Below are positions 25,667 through 37,207 of a stretch of DNA of 64,000 bases, piece after piece. Within the stretch, counting starts at the first letter, position 1; each line of letters begins with the position of its first letter. The notes below the pieces were generated by a model, which ran no database searches, was not told the origin of the DNA, and was given only the letters and a program-made list of their open reading frames with translations. A program made the translations under genes and the position numbers. This stretch comes from Agelas oroides (taxonomy: Eukaryota > Porifera > Demospongiae > Agelasida > Agelasidae), in NCBI GenBank assembly GCA_949130485.1, contig OX422202.1:7122373-7186372 (forward strand), written 5' to 3'.

Positions 25667-28600
25667 AAGGCCCACAAATCTGCACACGCCGGCCAATATC
25701 TCCGTTCCCTGCATCGCCGTATAGTGCAGTCAATGGAAATTCGCGTACATTCGCGACTTATCCTAGCTCGGTGTAAAGGTTGCACTAATGCAAGGTGCAT
25801 ATTATCAAGAAGCTATGGGGATGAAGAGTTTAAAAGTGCAAACCCTTTGTAGGTGCAATGGGCGCACAAAGCTGTACGGTCCGGCCAATATCTCCGTCCT
25901 CTGCATCGCCTTATAGTGCCGTCAATGGAAATTCGCGTGCATTCGCGACTAATCCTAGCTCGGTACAAAGGTTGCACTAATGCTAGGTGCATATTATCAA
26001 GAAGCTATGGGGATGAAGAGTTTACAAATGTAAACCCTTTGTCGGTGCAAAAGGCACACAATGTTGCACGGGCCGGCCAATATCTCCGTCCCCTGCATCG
26101 CCTTACAGTGCAGTCAATGGAAATTCGCGTGCATTCGCGATTAATCCTAGCTCGGTACAAAGGTTGCACTAATGCAAGGTGCATATTATCATGAAGCTAT
26201 GGGGATGAAGAGTTTAAAAATGCAAACCCTTTGTAGGTGCAAATGGCGCACAAAGCTGTACAGGCCGGCCAATATCTTCGTCCCCTGCATCGCCTTATAG
26301 TGACGTCAATGGAAATTCGCGTGCATTCGCGACTAATCCTCGCTCGGTACGAAGGTTGCACTAATGCAAGGTGCATATTATCAAGAAGCTATGGGGATGA
26401 AGAGTTTAAAAGTGCAAACCCTTTGTAGGTGCAAAGGGCGCAAAAAGCTGTACACGCAGTATGGTGCGGTCAAAGGAAATTCGCGTACATTCGCTACTAA
26501 TCCTCGCTCGGTGCAAAGGTTGCACTAATGCAAGGTGCATATCATCAAGAAGCTATGGGGATGAAGAGTTTAAAAGTACAAATCCTTTGTAGGTGCAAAG
26601 GGCGCACAAAACTGTACAGGCCGGTCAATATCTCAGTTCACATCGCCGTATCGTGCCGTCAACGGAAATTCGCCTACATTCGCGACTAATCCTAGCTCGG
26701 TACAAAGGCTGCACTAATGCAAAGTGCATATTATCAAGTAGCTATGGGCATGAAAAGTTTATAAATCTAAACCATTTCTCGGTGCAAAAGGCGCACAAAG
26801 CTGCACAGGCCGGCCAATATCTCCGATCCCTGCATCGCCGTATAGTGCAGTCAATGGAAATTCGCGTATATTCGCGACTTATCCTAGCTCGGTGCAAAGG
26901 TTGCACTAATGCAAGGTGCATATTATCAAGTAGCTATGGGCATGAAGAGTTTAAAAATCTAAACCATTTCTCGGTGCAAAAGGCGCATAAAGCTATACAG
27001 GCCGGCCAATATCCCCGTTCCCTGCATCGCCGTATAGTGCCGTCAACGGAAATTCGCGTACATTCGCGACTAATCTTAGCTCGGTGCAAAGGCTGCACTA
27101 ATGCAAGGTGCATATTATCAAGAATCTATGGGCATGAAGAGTTTAAAAATCTAAACCCTTTCTCGGTTCAAAAGGCGCACAAAGCTGAACAGGCCGGCCA
27201 ATATCTCCGTTCCTTGCATCGCAGTATAAAGCGGTCAATGGAAATTCGCGTGCATTCGCGACTAATCCTAGCTCGGTACAAAGGTTGCACTAATGCAAGG
27301 AGAATAATATGAAGTAGCTATGGGCATGAAAAGTTAAAAAATCTAAACCATTTCTCGGTGCAAAAGGCGCACAAAGCTGCACAGGCCGGCCAAAATCTCC
27401 GTTCCCTGCATCGCCGTATAGTGCCGTCAATGGAAATTCGCCTACATTCGCCACTAATCCTAGCTCGGTACAAAGGTTGCACTAATGCAAGGTGCATATT
27501 ATCAAGAAGCTATGGGCATGAAGAGTTTCAAAATGTAAACCCTTTCTCGGTGCAAAAGGCGCACAAAGCTGTACAGGCCGGAAAATATCTCCGTTCCCTG
27601 CATCGCAGTATAGTGCAGTCAATTGAAATTCGCGTGCATTCGCGATTAATCCTAGCTCGATACAAAGGTTGCACTAATACAAGGTGCATATCATCAAGAA
27701 GCTATGGGCATGAAGAGTTTAAAAATCTAAACCATTTCTCGGTGCAAAAGTCGCACAAACCTGTACAGGCCGGTAAATATCTCAGTTCCCTGCATCGCAG
27801 TATAGTGCAGTCAATGGAAATTCGCGTACATTCGCCACTAATCCTAGCTCGGTAGAAAGGTTGCACTAATGCAAGGTGCATATTATCAAGAAGCTATGGG
27901 CATGAAGAGTTTAAAAATGTAAAACCTTTAACGATACAAAAGGCGAACAAAGCTGTACGGACCGGTCAATATCTCCGTCCTCTGCATCGCCGTATAGTGC
28001 AGTCAATGGAAATTCGCATGCATTCGCGACTAATCCTAGCTCGGTACAAAGGCTGCACTATTGCAAGGTGCATATTATCAAGAAGCTATGGGCATGAAAA
28101 GTTTATAAATCTAAACCATTTCTCGGTGCAAAAGGCGCACAAAGCTGCACAGGCCGGCCAATATCTCCGTTCCCTACATCGCCGTATAGTGCAGTCAAAG
28201 GAAATTCCCGTATATTCGCGACTTATCCTAGCTCGGTGCAAAGGTTGCACTAATGCAAGGTGCATATTATCAAGAAGCTATGAGCATGAAGAGTTTAAAA
28301 ATGGAAACCCTTTCTCGGTGCAAAAGGCGCACAAAGCTGTTCAGGCCGGAAAATATCTCCGTTCACTGCATCGCAATATAGTGCCGTCAATGGAAATTCG
28401 CGTACATTCGCGACTAATCCTAGCTCGGTATAAAGGTTGCACTAATGCAAGGTGCATATTATCAAGAATCTATGGGCATGAAGAGTTTAAAAATCTAAAC
28501 CCTTTCTCGGTTCAAAAGGCGCACAAAGCTAAACAGGCCGGCCAATATCTCCGTTCCTTGCATCGCAGTATAGAGCGGTCAATGGAAATTCGCGTGCATT

Positions 28601-31600
28601 CGCGACTAATCCTAGCTCGGTACAAAGGTTGCACTAATGCAAGGAGCATATTATCAAGTAGCTATGGGCAAGAAAAGTTTAAAAATCTAAACCATTTCTC
28701 GGTGCAAAAGGCGCACAAAGCTGCACAGGCCGGCCAAAATCTCCGTTCCCTGCATCGCCGTATAGTGCGGTCAATGGAAATTCGCCTACATTCGCCACTA
28801 ATCCTAGCTCGGTACAAAGGTTGCACTAATGCAAGGTGCATATTATCAAGAAGCTATGGGCATGAAGAGTTTAAAAATGGAAACCCTTTCTCGGTGCAAA
28901 AGGCGCACAAAGCTGTACAGGCCGGACAATATCTCCGTTCCCTGCATCGCAGTATAGTGCAGTCAATGGAAATTCGCGTGCATTCGCGACTATTCCTAGC
29001 TCGGTACAAAGGTTGCACTAATACAAGGTGCATATCATCAAGAAGCTATGGCCATGAAGAGTTTAAAAATCTAAACCATTTCTCGGTGCAAAAGTCGCAC
29101 AAAGCTGTACAGGCCGGTAAATATCTCCGTTCCTTGCATCGCCGTTTAGTGCCGTCAATGGAAATTCGTGTACATTCGCCACTAATCCTAGCTCGGTACA
29201 AAGGTTGCACTAATGCAAGGTGCATATTATCAAGAAGCTATGGGCATGAAGAGTTTAAAAATGTAAACCCTTTCTCGGTGCAAAAGGTGAACAAAGCTGT
29301 ACGGACCGGCCAATATCTCCGTCCCATGCATCGCCGTATAGTGCAGTCAATGGAAATTCGCGTGCATTCGCGACTAATCCTAGCTCGGTACAAAGGTTGC
29401 ACTAATGCAACGTGCATATTATCAAGAAGCTATGGGCATTAAGAGTTTAAAAATGTAAACCATTTCTCGGTGCAAAAGGCGCACAAAGATGTATGGGCCG
29501 GCCAATATCTCCGTTCCTTGCATCGCAGTATAGTGCCGTCAATGGAAATTCGCGTGCATTCGTGACAAATCCTAGCTCGGTGCAAAGATTGCACTAATGC
29601 AAGGTGCATATTATCAAGAAGCTATGGGCAAGAAGAGTTTAAAAATGCGAACCGTTTAGTGGTGTAAAATGCGCACAAAGCTGTACAGGCCGGCCAATAT
29701 CTCCGCTCCTTGCATCGCCGTATAGTGCCGTGAATGGAAATTCGCGTACATTCGCCACTATTCCTAACTCGGTTCAAAGGTTGCACTAATGCAAGGTGCA
29801 TATTATCTAGAAGCTATGGGCATGAAGAGTTTAAAAATGCAAACCCTCTCTCGGTGCAAAAGGCGCACAAAGTCTTCCGGACCCGCCAATATCTCCGTCC
29901 CCTGTATCGCCGTATAGTGCCGTAAATGGAAATTCTCGTGCATTCGCGACTAATCCTAGCTCGGTACAAAGGTTGCACTAATGCAAGGTGCATATTATCA
30001 AGAAGCTATGGGCATGAAGAGTTTATAAATCTAAACCATTTCTCAGTGCAAAAGGCGCACAAAGCTGTACAGGCCAGTAAATATCTCGGTTCCTTGCATC
30101 GCCGTATAATGCCGTCAATGGAAATTCGCGTATATTCGTGACTAATCCTAGCTCGGTACAAAGATTGCACTAATGCAAGGTGCATATTATAAAGAAGCTA
30201 TGGGCATGAAGAGTTTAAAAATGCGATCCGTTTAGCGGTTCAAAATGCGCACAAAGCTGAACAGGCCGGCCAATATCTCCGTTCCTTGCATCGCAGCGTA
30301 GTGCCGTCAATGGAAATTCGCGTGCATTCGCGACTAATCCTAGCTCGGTTCAAAGGTTGCACTAATGCAAGGTGCATAATATCAAGAAGCTAAGGGCATG
30401 AAGAGTTTAAAAATGTAAAAAATTTCTCGGTGCAAAAAGCGCACAAACCTGAACTGGCCGGAAAATATCTCCGTTCCTTGCATCGCAGTATAGTGCCGTC
30501 AATGGAAATTCGCGAACATGCGCGACTAATCCTAGCTCGGTACAAAAGGTTGCACTAATGCAAAGTGCATATTATCAAGAAGCTATGGAAATGAAGAGTT
30601 TAAAAATCTAAACCATTTCTCGGTGCAAAAGGGGCACAAAGCTGTACAGGCCGGCAAATATTTCCGTTCCCTGCATCGCCGTATAGTGCCATTAATGGAA
30701 ATTCGCGTACATTCGCGACTAATTCTAGCTCGGTATATACAAAGGTAGTACTAATGCAAGGTGCATATTATCAAGAAGCTACGGGCATGAAGAGTTTAAA
30801 AATCAAAACCATTTCTCGGTGCAAAAGGCGCACAAAGCTGTACAGCCCGGCCAATATCTCCTTTCCCTGCATCGCAGTACAGTGCCGTCAATGGAAGTTC
30901 ACGTACATTCGGGACTAATCCTAGCTCGGTACAAAGGTTGCACTAATGCAAGGTGCATATTATAAAGTAGCTATGGGCATGAAGAGTTTAAAAATCAAAA
31001 ACATTTCTCGGTGCAAAAGGAGCACAAAGCTGTACAGGCCGGCCAATCTCTCCGTTCCCTGCATCGCCGTATAGTGCCGTCAATGGTAATTCGCGTGCAT
31101 TCGCGACTAATCCTAGCTCGGTACAAAGGTTGCACTAATGCAAGGTGCATATTATCAAGAAGCTATGGGCATGAAGAGTTTAAAAATCTAAACCATTTCT
31201 CGGTGCAAAAGGTGCACAAAGCTGTACAGGCCGGCCAATATCTCCTTTCTCTGCATCGCCGTAAAGTGCCCTCAATGGAAATTCGCGTACATTCGCGACT
31301 AATCCTAGCTCGATACAAAGGTTGCACTAATGCTAGGTACATATTATCAAGTAGCTATGGGCATGAAGAGTTTAAAAATCTAAACCATTTCTCGGTGCAA
31401 AAGGCGAACAAAGCTGTACAGGCCGGCCAATATCTCCGTTCCCTGCATCGCCGTATAGTGCCCTCAATGGAAATTCGCGTACACTCGCGACTAATCCTAT
31501 CTCGGTACAAAGGTTGCACTAATGCAAGGTGCATATTATCAAGAAGCTATGGGCATGAAGAGTTTAAAAATGGAAGCCATTTGTTGGTGCAAAAGGCGCA

Positions 31601-32398
31601 CAAATCTGTACAGGCCGGCCATTATCTCCTTTCCCTGCATCGCCGTATAGTGCCGTCAATGGAAATTCGCGTACATTTCGCGACTAATCCTATCTCGGTA
31701 CAAAGGTTGCACTAATGCAAGGTGCATAATTATTATCAAGAAGCTATGGGCATGAAGAGTTTAAAACTCTAAACCCTTTCTCGGTGCAAATGGCGCACAA
31801 AGCTGTACAGGCCGGCTAATATCTCCGTTCCTTGCATCGTAGTACAGTGCCATCAATGGAAATTCGCGTGCATTCGCGACTAATCCTAGCTCGGTACAAA
31901 GGTTGCACTAATGCAAGGTGCATTATCAAGAAGCTATGGGCATGAAGAGTTTAAAAATCTAAACCCTTTCTCGGTGCAAAAGGCGCACAAAGCTGTACAG
32001 GCCGGCCAATATCTCCGTTCCTTGCATCGCAGTATAGTGCCATCAATGGAAATTCGCGTACATTCGCGACTAAAATGCGCACAAAGCTGTACAGGCCGGC
32101 CAATATCTCCTTTCCCTGCATCGCCGTATAGTGCCGTCAATGGAAATTCGCGTACATTTCGCGACTAATCCTATCTCGGTACAAAGGTTGCACTAATGCA
32201 AGGTGCATATTATCAAGAAGCTATGGGCATGAAGAGTTTGAAAATGGAAACCCTTTCTCGGTGCAAAAGGCGCACAAAGCTGTACGGACCGGCCAATATC
32301 TCCGTCCCCTACATCGCCGTATAGTGCATTCAATGGAAATTCGCGTGCATTCGCGACTAATCCTAGCTCGGTACAAAGGTTGCACTAATGCAAGGTGC

Positions 32399-33215
32399 AG
32401 ACGGTCCGGGGGGACTGTTTTTGAGGGGGGACCGTTTTTAAGGGGGGACCATCCACGGCGTGACAGGTGTCCCCCCCTTAAATTGTCCCCCCGGACGCGT
32501 GATCCTAGGACCAGCTGTCCCCCAGGACAACTTGTCCTAGGACCACATGTCCCCCTAGGACAGCTGGTCCTAGGCCCATGTGTCCCCCTTAGGACGAGCT
32601 GTCCCCCCATGAGTCAGAGGTTACTAAGTACCTGGACTATCCTCTGCAGCCGTTCTGTCCACCAAAACTACCCATTTTGTACTAGTGCTCTGATGGATTA
32701 GTCTCGTGCCCAACCGTCTATGCCCCCCGAGCTGAAACTGTTCTCTAAACTGGCTGAGGGGCGTGAACGACTGGGCATGAGACCACTGATGCATATGAGT
32801 TTATATTTACAACTGCTGCAACACCATGCTACTTTTGCGTCCAATGTTTGAAAACTATGATGCCAGCCTTGTTCTCGGGCTTCTCATCACGTACAGTAAA
32901 AATATATAGAGTTGATCGGTTGACTGGACTTCAACTTGATATCCATAGAAGCACAACATGGCTGCATGCCATCTTCTGCGTGAGTGTACTCGTAAAACTT
33001 TGCTGAATGATGCCAGCCTTGTTCTCAGGCTCTGCGCCTGACTTCTCATCGCTGGAAAGGTGGGGCTGGTACTTAGCAGTGGGGGGACGTCCTGTCCTGG
33101 CAGGGGACATTTGGTCCTAGGACCACGCGTCCGGGGGGACATCTGGTCCTAGGACCACGTGTCCGGGGGGACATCTGGTCCGGGGGGACAGCTGGTCCTC
33201 CCACACCGGGGGTCC
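32399..33215. mobile_element. GGTCC-rich foldback element abutting the satellite end
   Basis: Left arm about 32399-32605 and right arm about 33080-33215 are inverted relative to each other and are built from subrepeats such as GGACAGCTGGTCCTAGG and GGACCACGTGTCCGGGGGG. The 192-bp array stops in mid-unit at 32397 exactly where the left arm begins. The roughly 470-bp interior contains a nested 87-bp MITE and a repeated GATGCCAGCCTTGTTCTC motif (32860 and 33007). No transposase frame is visible. Confidence 0.65.
32699..32785. mobile_element. TAGTCTCG foldback MITE nested in the foldback element
   Basis: Ends TAGTCTCGTGCCCA and TGGGCATGAGACCA are imperfect inverted repeats. The flanks CTGATGGAT (32690-32698) and CTGATGCAT (32786-32794) match at 8 of 9 bases, a slightly decayed 9-bp TSD. 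Confidence 0.7.
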
Positions 33216-33309
33216 GATTACTACGGGGGTACGTGACAGGACTCCTCAGGCGAGGGTGGGCGCTAAAAAGAGTACAACTCGTTCTAAGGAGAGCAGTACT
33301 GCCAGTAGT

Positions 33310-36300
33310 GACTAGTGTGCAAGTGCTACGCTCGCAGATCGCCAACTTGCTGAGGGAGAAACGCCAGCTATCTGATAAGGTGTGTGAACGTGTGCGTGTT
33401 AGAGTACCTCAGTGCGTGTGGCGGGGATGCAGGTGTGAGGGTGTGAGGTCACTTCTGCAGGTTCTGCAGAGTAGTCTTCACCAGGTCACTCAGTTACTCA
33501 AATGCATGACCGCGGTTTCAGCCTAATTGGGCCTCGTCAGGTGCATGCAGAGAACGAAATGCATACATGTTCTCACTGTTGGTGCACATGGGTAGCTGGT
33601 TCTCTCCATTGAAACATGTGAAAAGAGCTCTTTTCAGTATTATAGACTATGATTTGCTGTACCATATATGGTATGGCTGCACCAAGAGTGCACAAGAACG
33701 GGCAGCTTGAGTAAGAGCATGTAACTCTTAATAGAAGCCTGTAGTCTGGTCATGAACCGTACTATTAGTACTGGTGGTAAATTGCAACCGGTTTCAAATT
33801 TTGTGGAAGTACACGCTCTTACTCAAGCTGCCATTCTTATGCTGTTCTGCTGCAGGTGGAGGAGGAGGAGCATGCGTCACATGTGATGACCAAGAGTGAA
33901 CTGGAGCAGACAAAGTCTCAGCTAGAAGGTGAGGTAGCAGTGAAGATGAATCGATGGCAGCTGGTAGGGCACTCATCGGTCCACACCTCCTCCCCCTCAT
34001 GGCAGCCATCCTGTCTACACAACCATTTTGACACCAGCTCTGAGGAGGTCCAAGCCCAGGTGATGACTCGTTTAATTTCCTGCTCCACTGCCTTCTCCGC
34101 CCCTCCTCCTGCATCCTCCTTGAGAAGGTACTGCACCATCAGTCACACAAGCACACCCTCACAGTCACACTCACACAAGCATACCCTCACACTGTCACTG
34201 TCACACTCTCACACCATCACGTGCCCTCCCTCCCAGAGCCTCCGTGAATGTGAGGAGCAGGTGGAGGGGTTGGTGCCCCATGTGACGGACCTCTGCTCTG
34301 AGATCTCTCTCCTGAGGGACCATGTCACCTCCCACGACACACACAACGATAACATACTTGTTAAGGACCTGGTGAGGGAGGGAGGGGGATGTGAGGAGGG
34401 GAGGGATGCAGGGGAGGAAGGTGTGAATGGGATGTGAGGGAGGGGGGGGGGGTGATTACAAGTCTGAATAGACTCGGTTTCAATAACCTTACCAAACATC
34501 TGTTGGTAATTGGAGTTATTTATCTCTTCCTCTCCCTTCCTCCTTCCACTCCCCAGGAGCGTTTATGTCTGCGTAATGCTGTGCTATCAGATGCCCTGGC
34601 GAGATTGCGGCAGTCACAGCTGGAGGGGTCTCTGTGTGAGGTGGAGAGGGAGGAACTAGCTGAGAGGGTGGCCAGCAGCGAGGAGGGCAGGAGGAGGCTC
34701 AGAGGGATGCAGAGACAGGTAGGTAGGAGGTGATTGTGTCAGCAGATCGGTAGCAGGACGGTACCCTGCAAACAAATCTTTTGTGCTTAACCTGTTGGAC
34801 TGTAGCTCCTCTCTCCCACCATTCCTCTCCTTCCCTATCCCTCCACTTTGTCCCCCTCCTTCCCCTCTCTCTTCTCCTTTCCTCTCCTCCCTCCCCTCTC
34901 TCCCCTCCTCTCCTCTCCTCCCCCCTCCTCCCACCTCCTCCCCTCCTCTCCTTCCCTCCTAGCTGGACAGTGTGCTGGCAGACAGTGGTCGGCTGGAGGG
35001 CACCCTCTCCTGGGCAGCGAGAAGGAGCTACTGGCGACCTCCCTGAGACCAGAAGCCAATTACAACAAGCAGCTCGAGGAGGAAAAGGTTCAAGACTTGA
35101 TAAAATAATAAGAAGATAGATTGACGGCTCCATTGTAAAGTGTTTGGACTCTTTTGTTTCTCTCTCCTAACACACACACAGGAGGCACTGGAGGCCCACC
35201 TTCATCGCAGCGTCTTGAGGCCTCACAGGCTGAACTGCAGCGACTGCAGGACTCACAAGTGTCGTGAGATAGATCGTATGAAGTCGCAGCTACAAGAACT
35301 CGGGGGCTGGTGGGGGAGAAAGAGGCTCTAAAATCAGAACTACGGGAGACTAAGGAAGATCTGGGGAGGCTGGCGGGGGAGAAGGATGCCCTCACACAGG
35401 AACTGCAGGATACGAGAGAACAACTGGGGAGGCTGGCGGGGGAGAAAGGAATACTTACAAGGGAACTGCAGGAGACGAGGGAACAACTGGGGAGGCTGGC
35501 CCTTCCCTCGTCTCCTGCAGTTCCCGTGTGTTTCTTTCTCCCCCGCCAGCCTCCCCAGTTGTTCCCCCGTCTCCTGCAGTTCCCGTGTAAGTGTTCCTTT
35601 CTCCCCCGCCAGCCTCCCTAGTTGTTCCCTCGTCTCCTGCAGTTCCCGTGTGTTTCTTTCTCCCCTGGAGGATACTCTTGCACAGGAACTATGGGAGACG
35701 AGGGAGCAACTGGGAAGAACAAGAGCAGAGAATGAGAGGTAAGAGGGAGGGAGGGGGATAGAAGAGGAAATGTGAGAGAAAAAGGAGTAATTTACCGGAT
35801 GAATGGTCACCTCTCAAGTCGTGTCTGTGTTTCACTTCTCTGCAGACTGTCATCTGAGTGTGGATCATTGCATGAGTCATTGGCGGGTGTGGAGGGGAGG
35901 AAAAGAAAGTTGGAGGTGGAGACTGGGAGACTGAAGAGGGAAGTGGAGGAGAAGAGGAGATGGTGTGAGCGTGTGGAGAGGGAAGGGAGAGACGCAGCAG
36001 AGGCAGCAGACAACAGAGCGAAGCAACAGGTCTGTCATGAGAACCTTGCTCAGAATGCTGGCCATTTTCCCTTCTTGTCCCTCCCTCCTCCTCCCTCTTT
36101 TCTCCCCTCCTCCTCTCTTTTCTCCTCCCCCTCCCCTCCTCCCTTACCTCCTCACCCTCTTCCCAGGTGGATCATTTGCCCTCGCAGGTGAAGCTCAGTG
36201 CACGGCAACTGGTGGGACGGGGGGAGATTAGAGCCATGAAGGTGTTGATTGATGTTGGAATGTGTCTCTTCCCTCACTCTCCTCCCTCCCCCCTCTCTCA

Positions 36301-37092
36301 CAGTGCTGCTACTGATTGTCTCCAGAGTAGTCTGCAGTGGGTGATGTCCGAGCTTGACTCCACCCTCACTGAGCTAGAGGGCACACATACCAGCAATATG
36401 CTCCTCAAACAGCAGGTGAGGGGGCGTCGAGCTCAGCGTGGGCCAGTTCTAGTGCTGGTCTAAGGGAGCTGTTGTATTTCATCCATTTTCTACCCTCTCC
36501 CTCTCTCCCCTTCCATTCATGTATCGGACTTGGAGGGCCAGGTGTCTGGCCTGAGGGGACAGCTAGATGGTCGTGGTGAACTACTGCAGGAGATGAAGGC
36601 TCTGCTGGAACAGCCGCGCCTCTTGGATACGCCAGCTGGAGCAAGAGAGAAGGGACTCCGGTGATGTACTCAACCTTTCACACAACACACAAGTAAATAC
36701 ATAAATAGTTATTCTATGATACGTCACACTAGGGGTCCTATGAGGCTTCTTTTGAATGAAGCGTTCTGTTTGGTTGTTCTGGTATGTGTAGGACTCATCT
36801 TTTGTGGACACGGCCTCTCTGGATCGTCCCTCGGCCTCTCCCTCCCTCCTCACTCCACCCTACCACTCTGCCAGCAAGCTCACAGCAAGCTCAGTCAGGT
36901 ATACACACACCAATACAAACCAGAGTCTCTTGTGTTCAATTTCACCATCTCCCCCCTCCCACCCTCCATCCTCCACTACACACCATTACAAAAGATAGAT
37001 ACACATACAAAACAGAGTCTTTTGTGTTCAATTTCACCATCCCCCCTCCACTCTGCAGGTTTTGAGTTGGTGGATGGCTGGTGCAGGCCCAT
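33310..37092 (+). CDS. Large coiled-coil protein, multi-exon, partial (rootletin/CEP250-like possible)
   Basis: Exons with good splice borders: ending 33379; 33856-33928; 34237-34371; 34557-34718; 34963-35087; 35182-35738; 35846-36029; 36167-36241; 36304-36415; about 36527-36692; 36792-36898; a short last exon may end at TAA 37090-37092. All encode charged heptad-type helices: SQIANLLREKRQLSDK, SELEQTKSQLEG, SEISLLRDHV, ARLRQSQLEGSLCEVEREEL, SLHESLAGVEGRKRKLEVE, LKREVEEKRRWCERV. Exon 35182-35738 contains three copies of a 21-residue (three-heptad) repeat, LGRLAGEKDALTQELQDTRE. The pattern is that of centrosomal or rootlet coiled coils such as rootletin or CEP250, but coiled-coil similarity is not decisive. 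One-base frame breaks are evident near 35012-35014 (GGG), 35212, 35266 and 35302-35306 (GGGGG), and part of the repeat exon is inverted. The 5' exons are not visible; the foldback element lies just upstream. Confidence 0.65.
35340..35667. repeat. 63-bp coding minisatellite with an inverted block
   Basis: 35340-35500 holds about 2.5 direct copies of a 63-bp unit (GGGGAGGCTGGCGGGGGAGA...CAGGAGACGAGGGAACAACT). From 35501 to about 35667 the same unit continues as its reverse complement, about 2.6 copies, after which plus-strand coding resumes with GAGGATACTCTTGCACAGG. The minus strand of the inverted block again reads REQLGRLAGEKGTLTRELQE, so the block is inverted coding sequence. Confidence 0.9.
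36917..37050. repeat. Duplicated intronic segment
   Basis: ACAGAGTCTTTTGTGTTCAA...TTTCACCATCCCCCCTCC occurs at about 36917-36960 and again at 37008-37050 with few differences, an offset of about 92 bp inside the last intron of the coiled-coil gene. Confidence 0.8.
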
Positions 37093-37207
37093 AAACAAGC
37101 TTATTATACAATTGGATACTTTTGTAAAAAAATTTGCTTTTGGTTTGTCTCTATCATGTTCATCTATCATATGCCAGTGTGCTTATTTTGCATGCCAACT
37201 ACAACTG

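Larger units (their letters stand above)
13735..26600 (+). repeat. Stop-bearing subfamily zone of the 192-bp array
   Basis: Within this interval many units carry CCCTTTGTAGGTGCAAAGGG in place of CCCTTTCTCGGTGCAAAAGG, which puts TAG in the otherwise open frame (for example near 13738, 13930, 15658, 16040, 20270, 21427, 22003 and 26425). These units alternate with AATCTAAACCATTTCTCGG-type units, giving two- and three-unit higher-order periods. Confidence 0.7.
5349..32397 (+). repeat. 192-bp satellite array (about 140 units)
   Basis: A 27-kb head-to-tail array. From the first in-phase ATGGAAATTCGCG at 5432 to the last at 32333 the distance is close to 140 x 192. Each unit contains ATTCGCG twice 10 bp apart, CTAGCTCGGTACAAAGGTTG, TGCACTAATGCAAGGTGCA (a small stem-loop), CAAAAGGCGCACAAAGC and CAGGCCGGCCAATATCTCCG. 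Because 192 is a multiple of three and the consensus lacks stops, long open frames appear on the plus strand (6579-9302 is open for 907 codons, peptide unit MEIRVHSRLILARYKG...). The minus strand is open in one frame too. Units carry substitutions, one- to four-base indels (a 4-base insertion near 22880), shortened units (about 10021, 18003, 26450, 32072) and in-frame stops, so most of the array cannot be one coding sequence. Higher-order duplications are visible. The right end is cut by the element at 32.4 kb. Confidence 0.95.

Noticed and set aside
5349-32397. CRISPR-like array
   Set aside because: There are no unique spacers; whole units repeat head to tail, and the surrounding genes have introns.
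5349-32397. tRNA- or 5S-derived origin of the 192-bp unit
   Set aside because: No convincing A/B box pair or terminator run is visible in the unit.
34781-35133. Overlapping frames in the pyrimidine-rich intron of the coiled-coil gene
   Set aside because: The tract is an intron between clear donor (34719) and acceptor (34962) sites.
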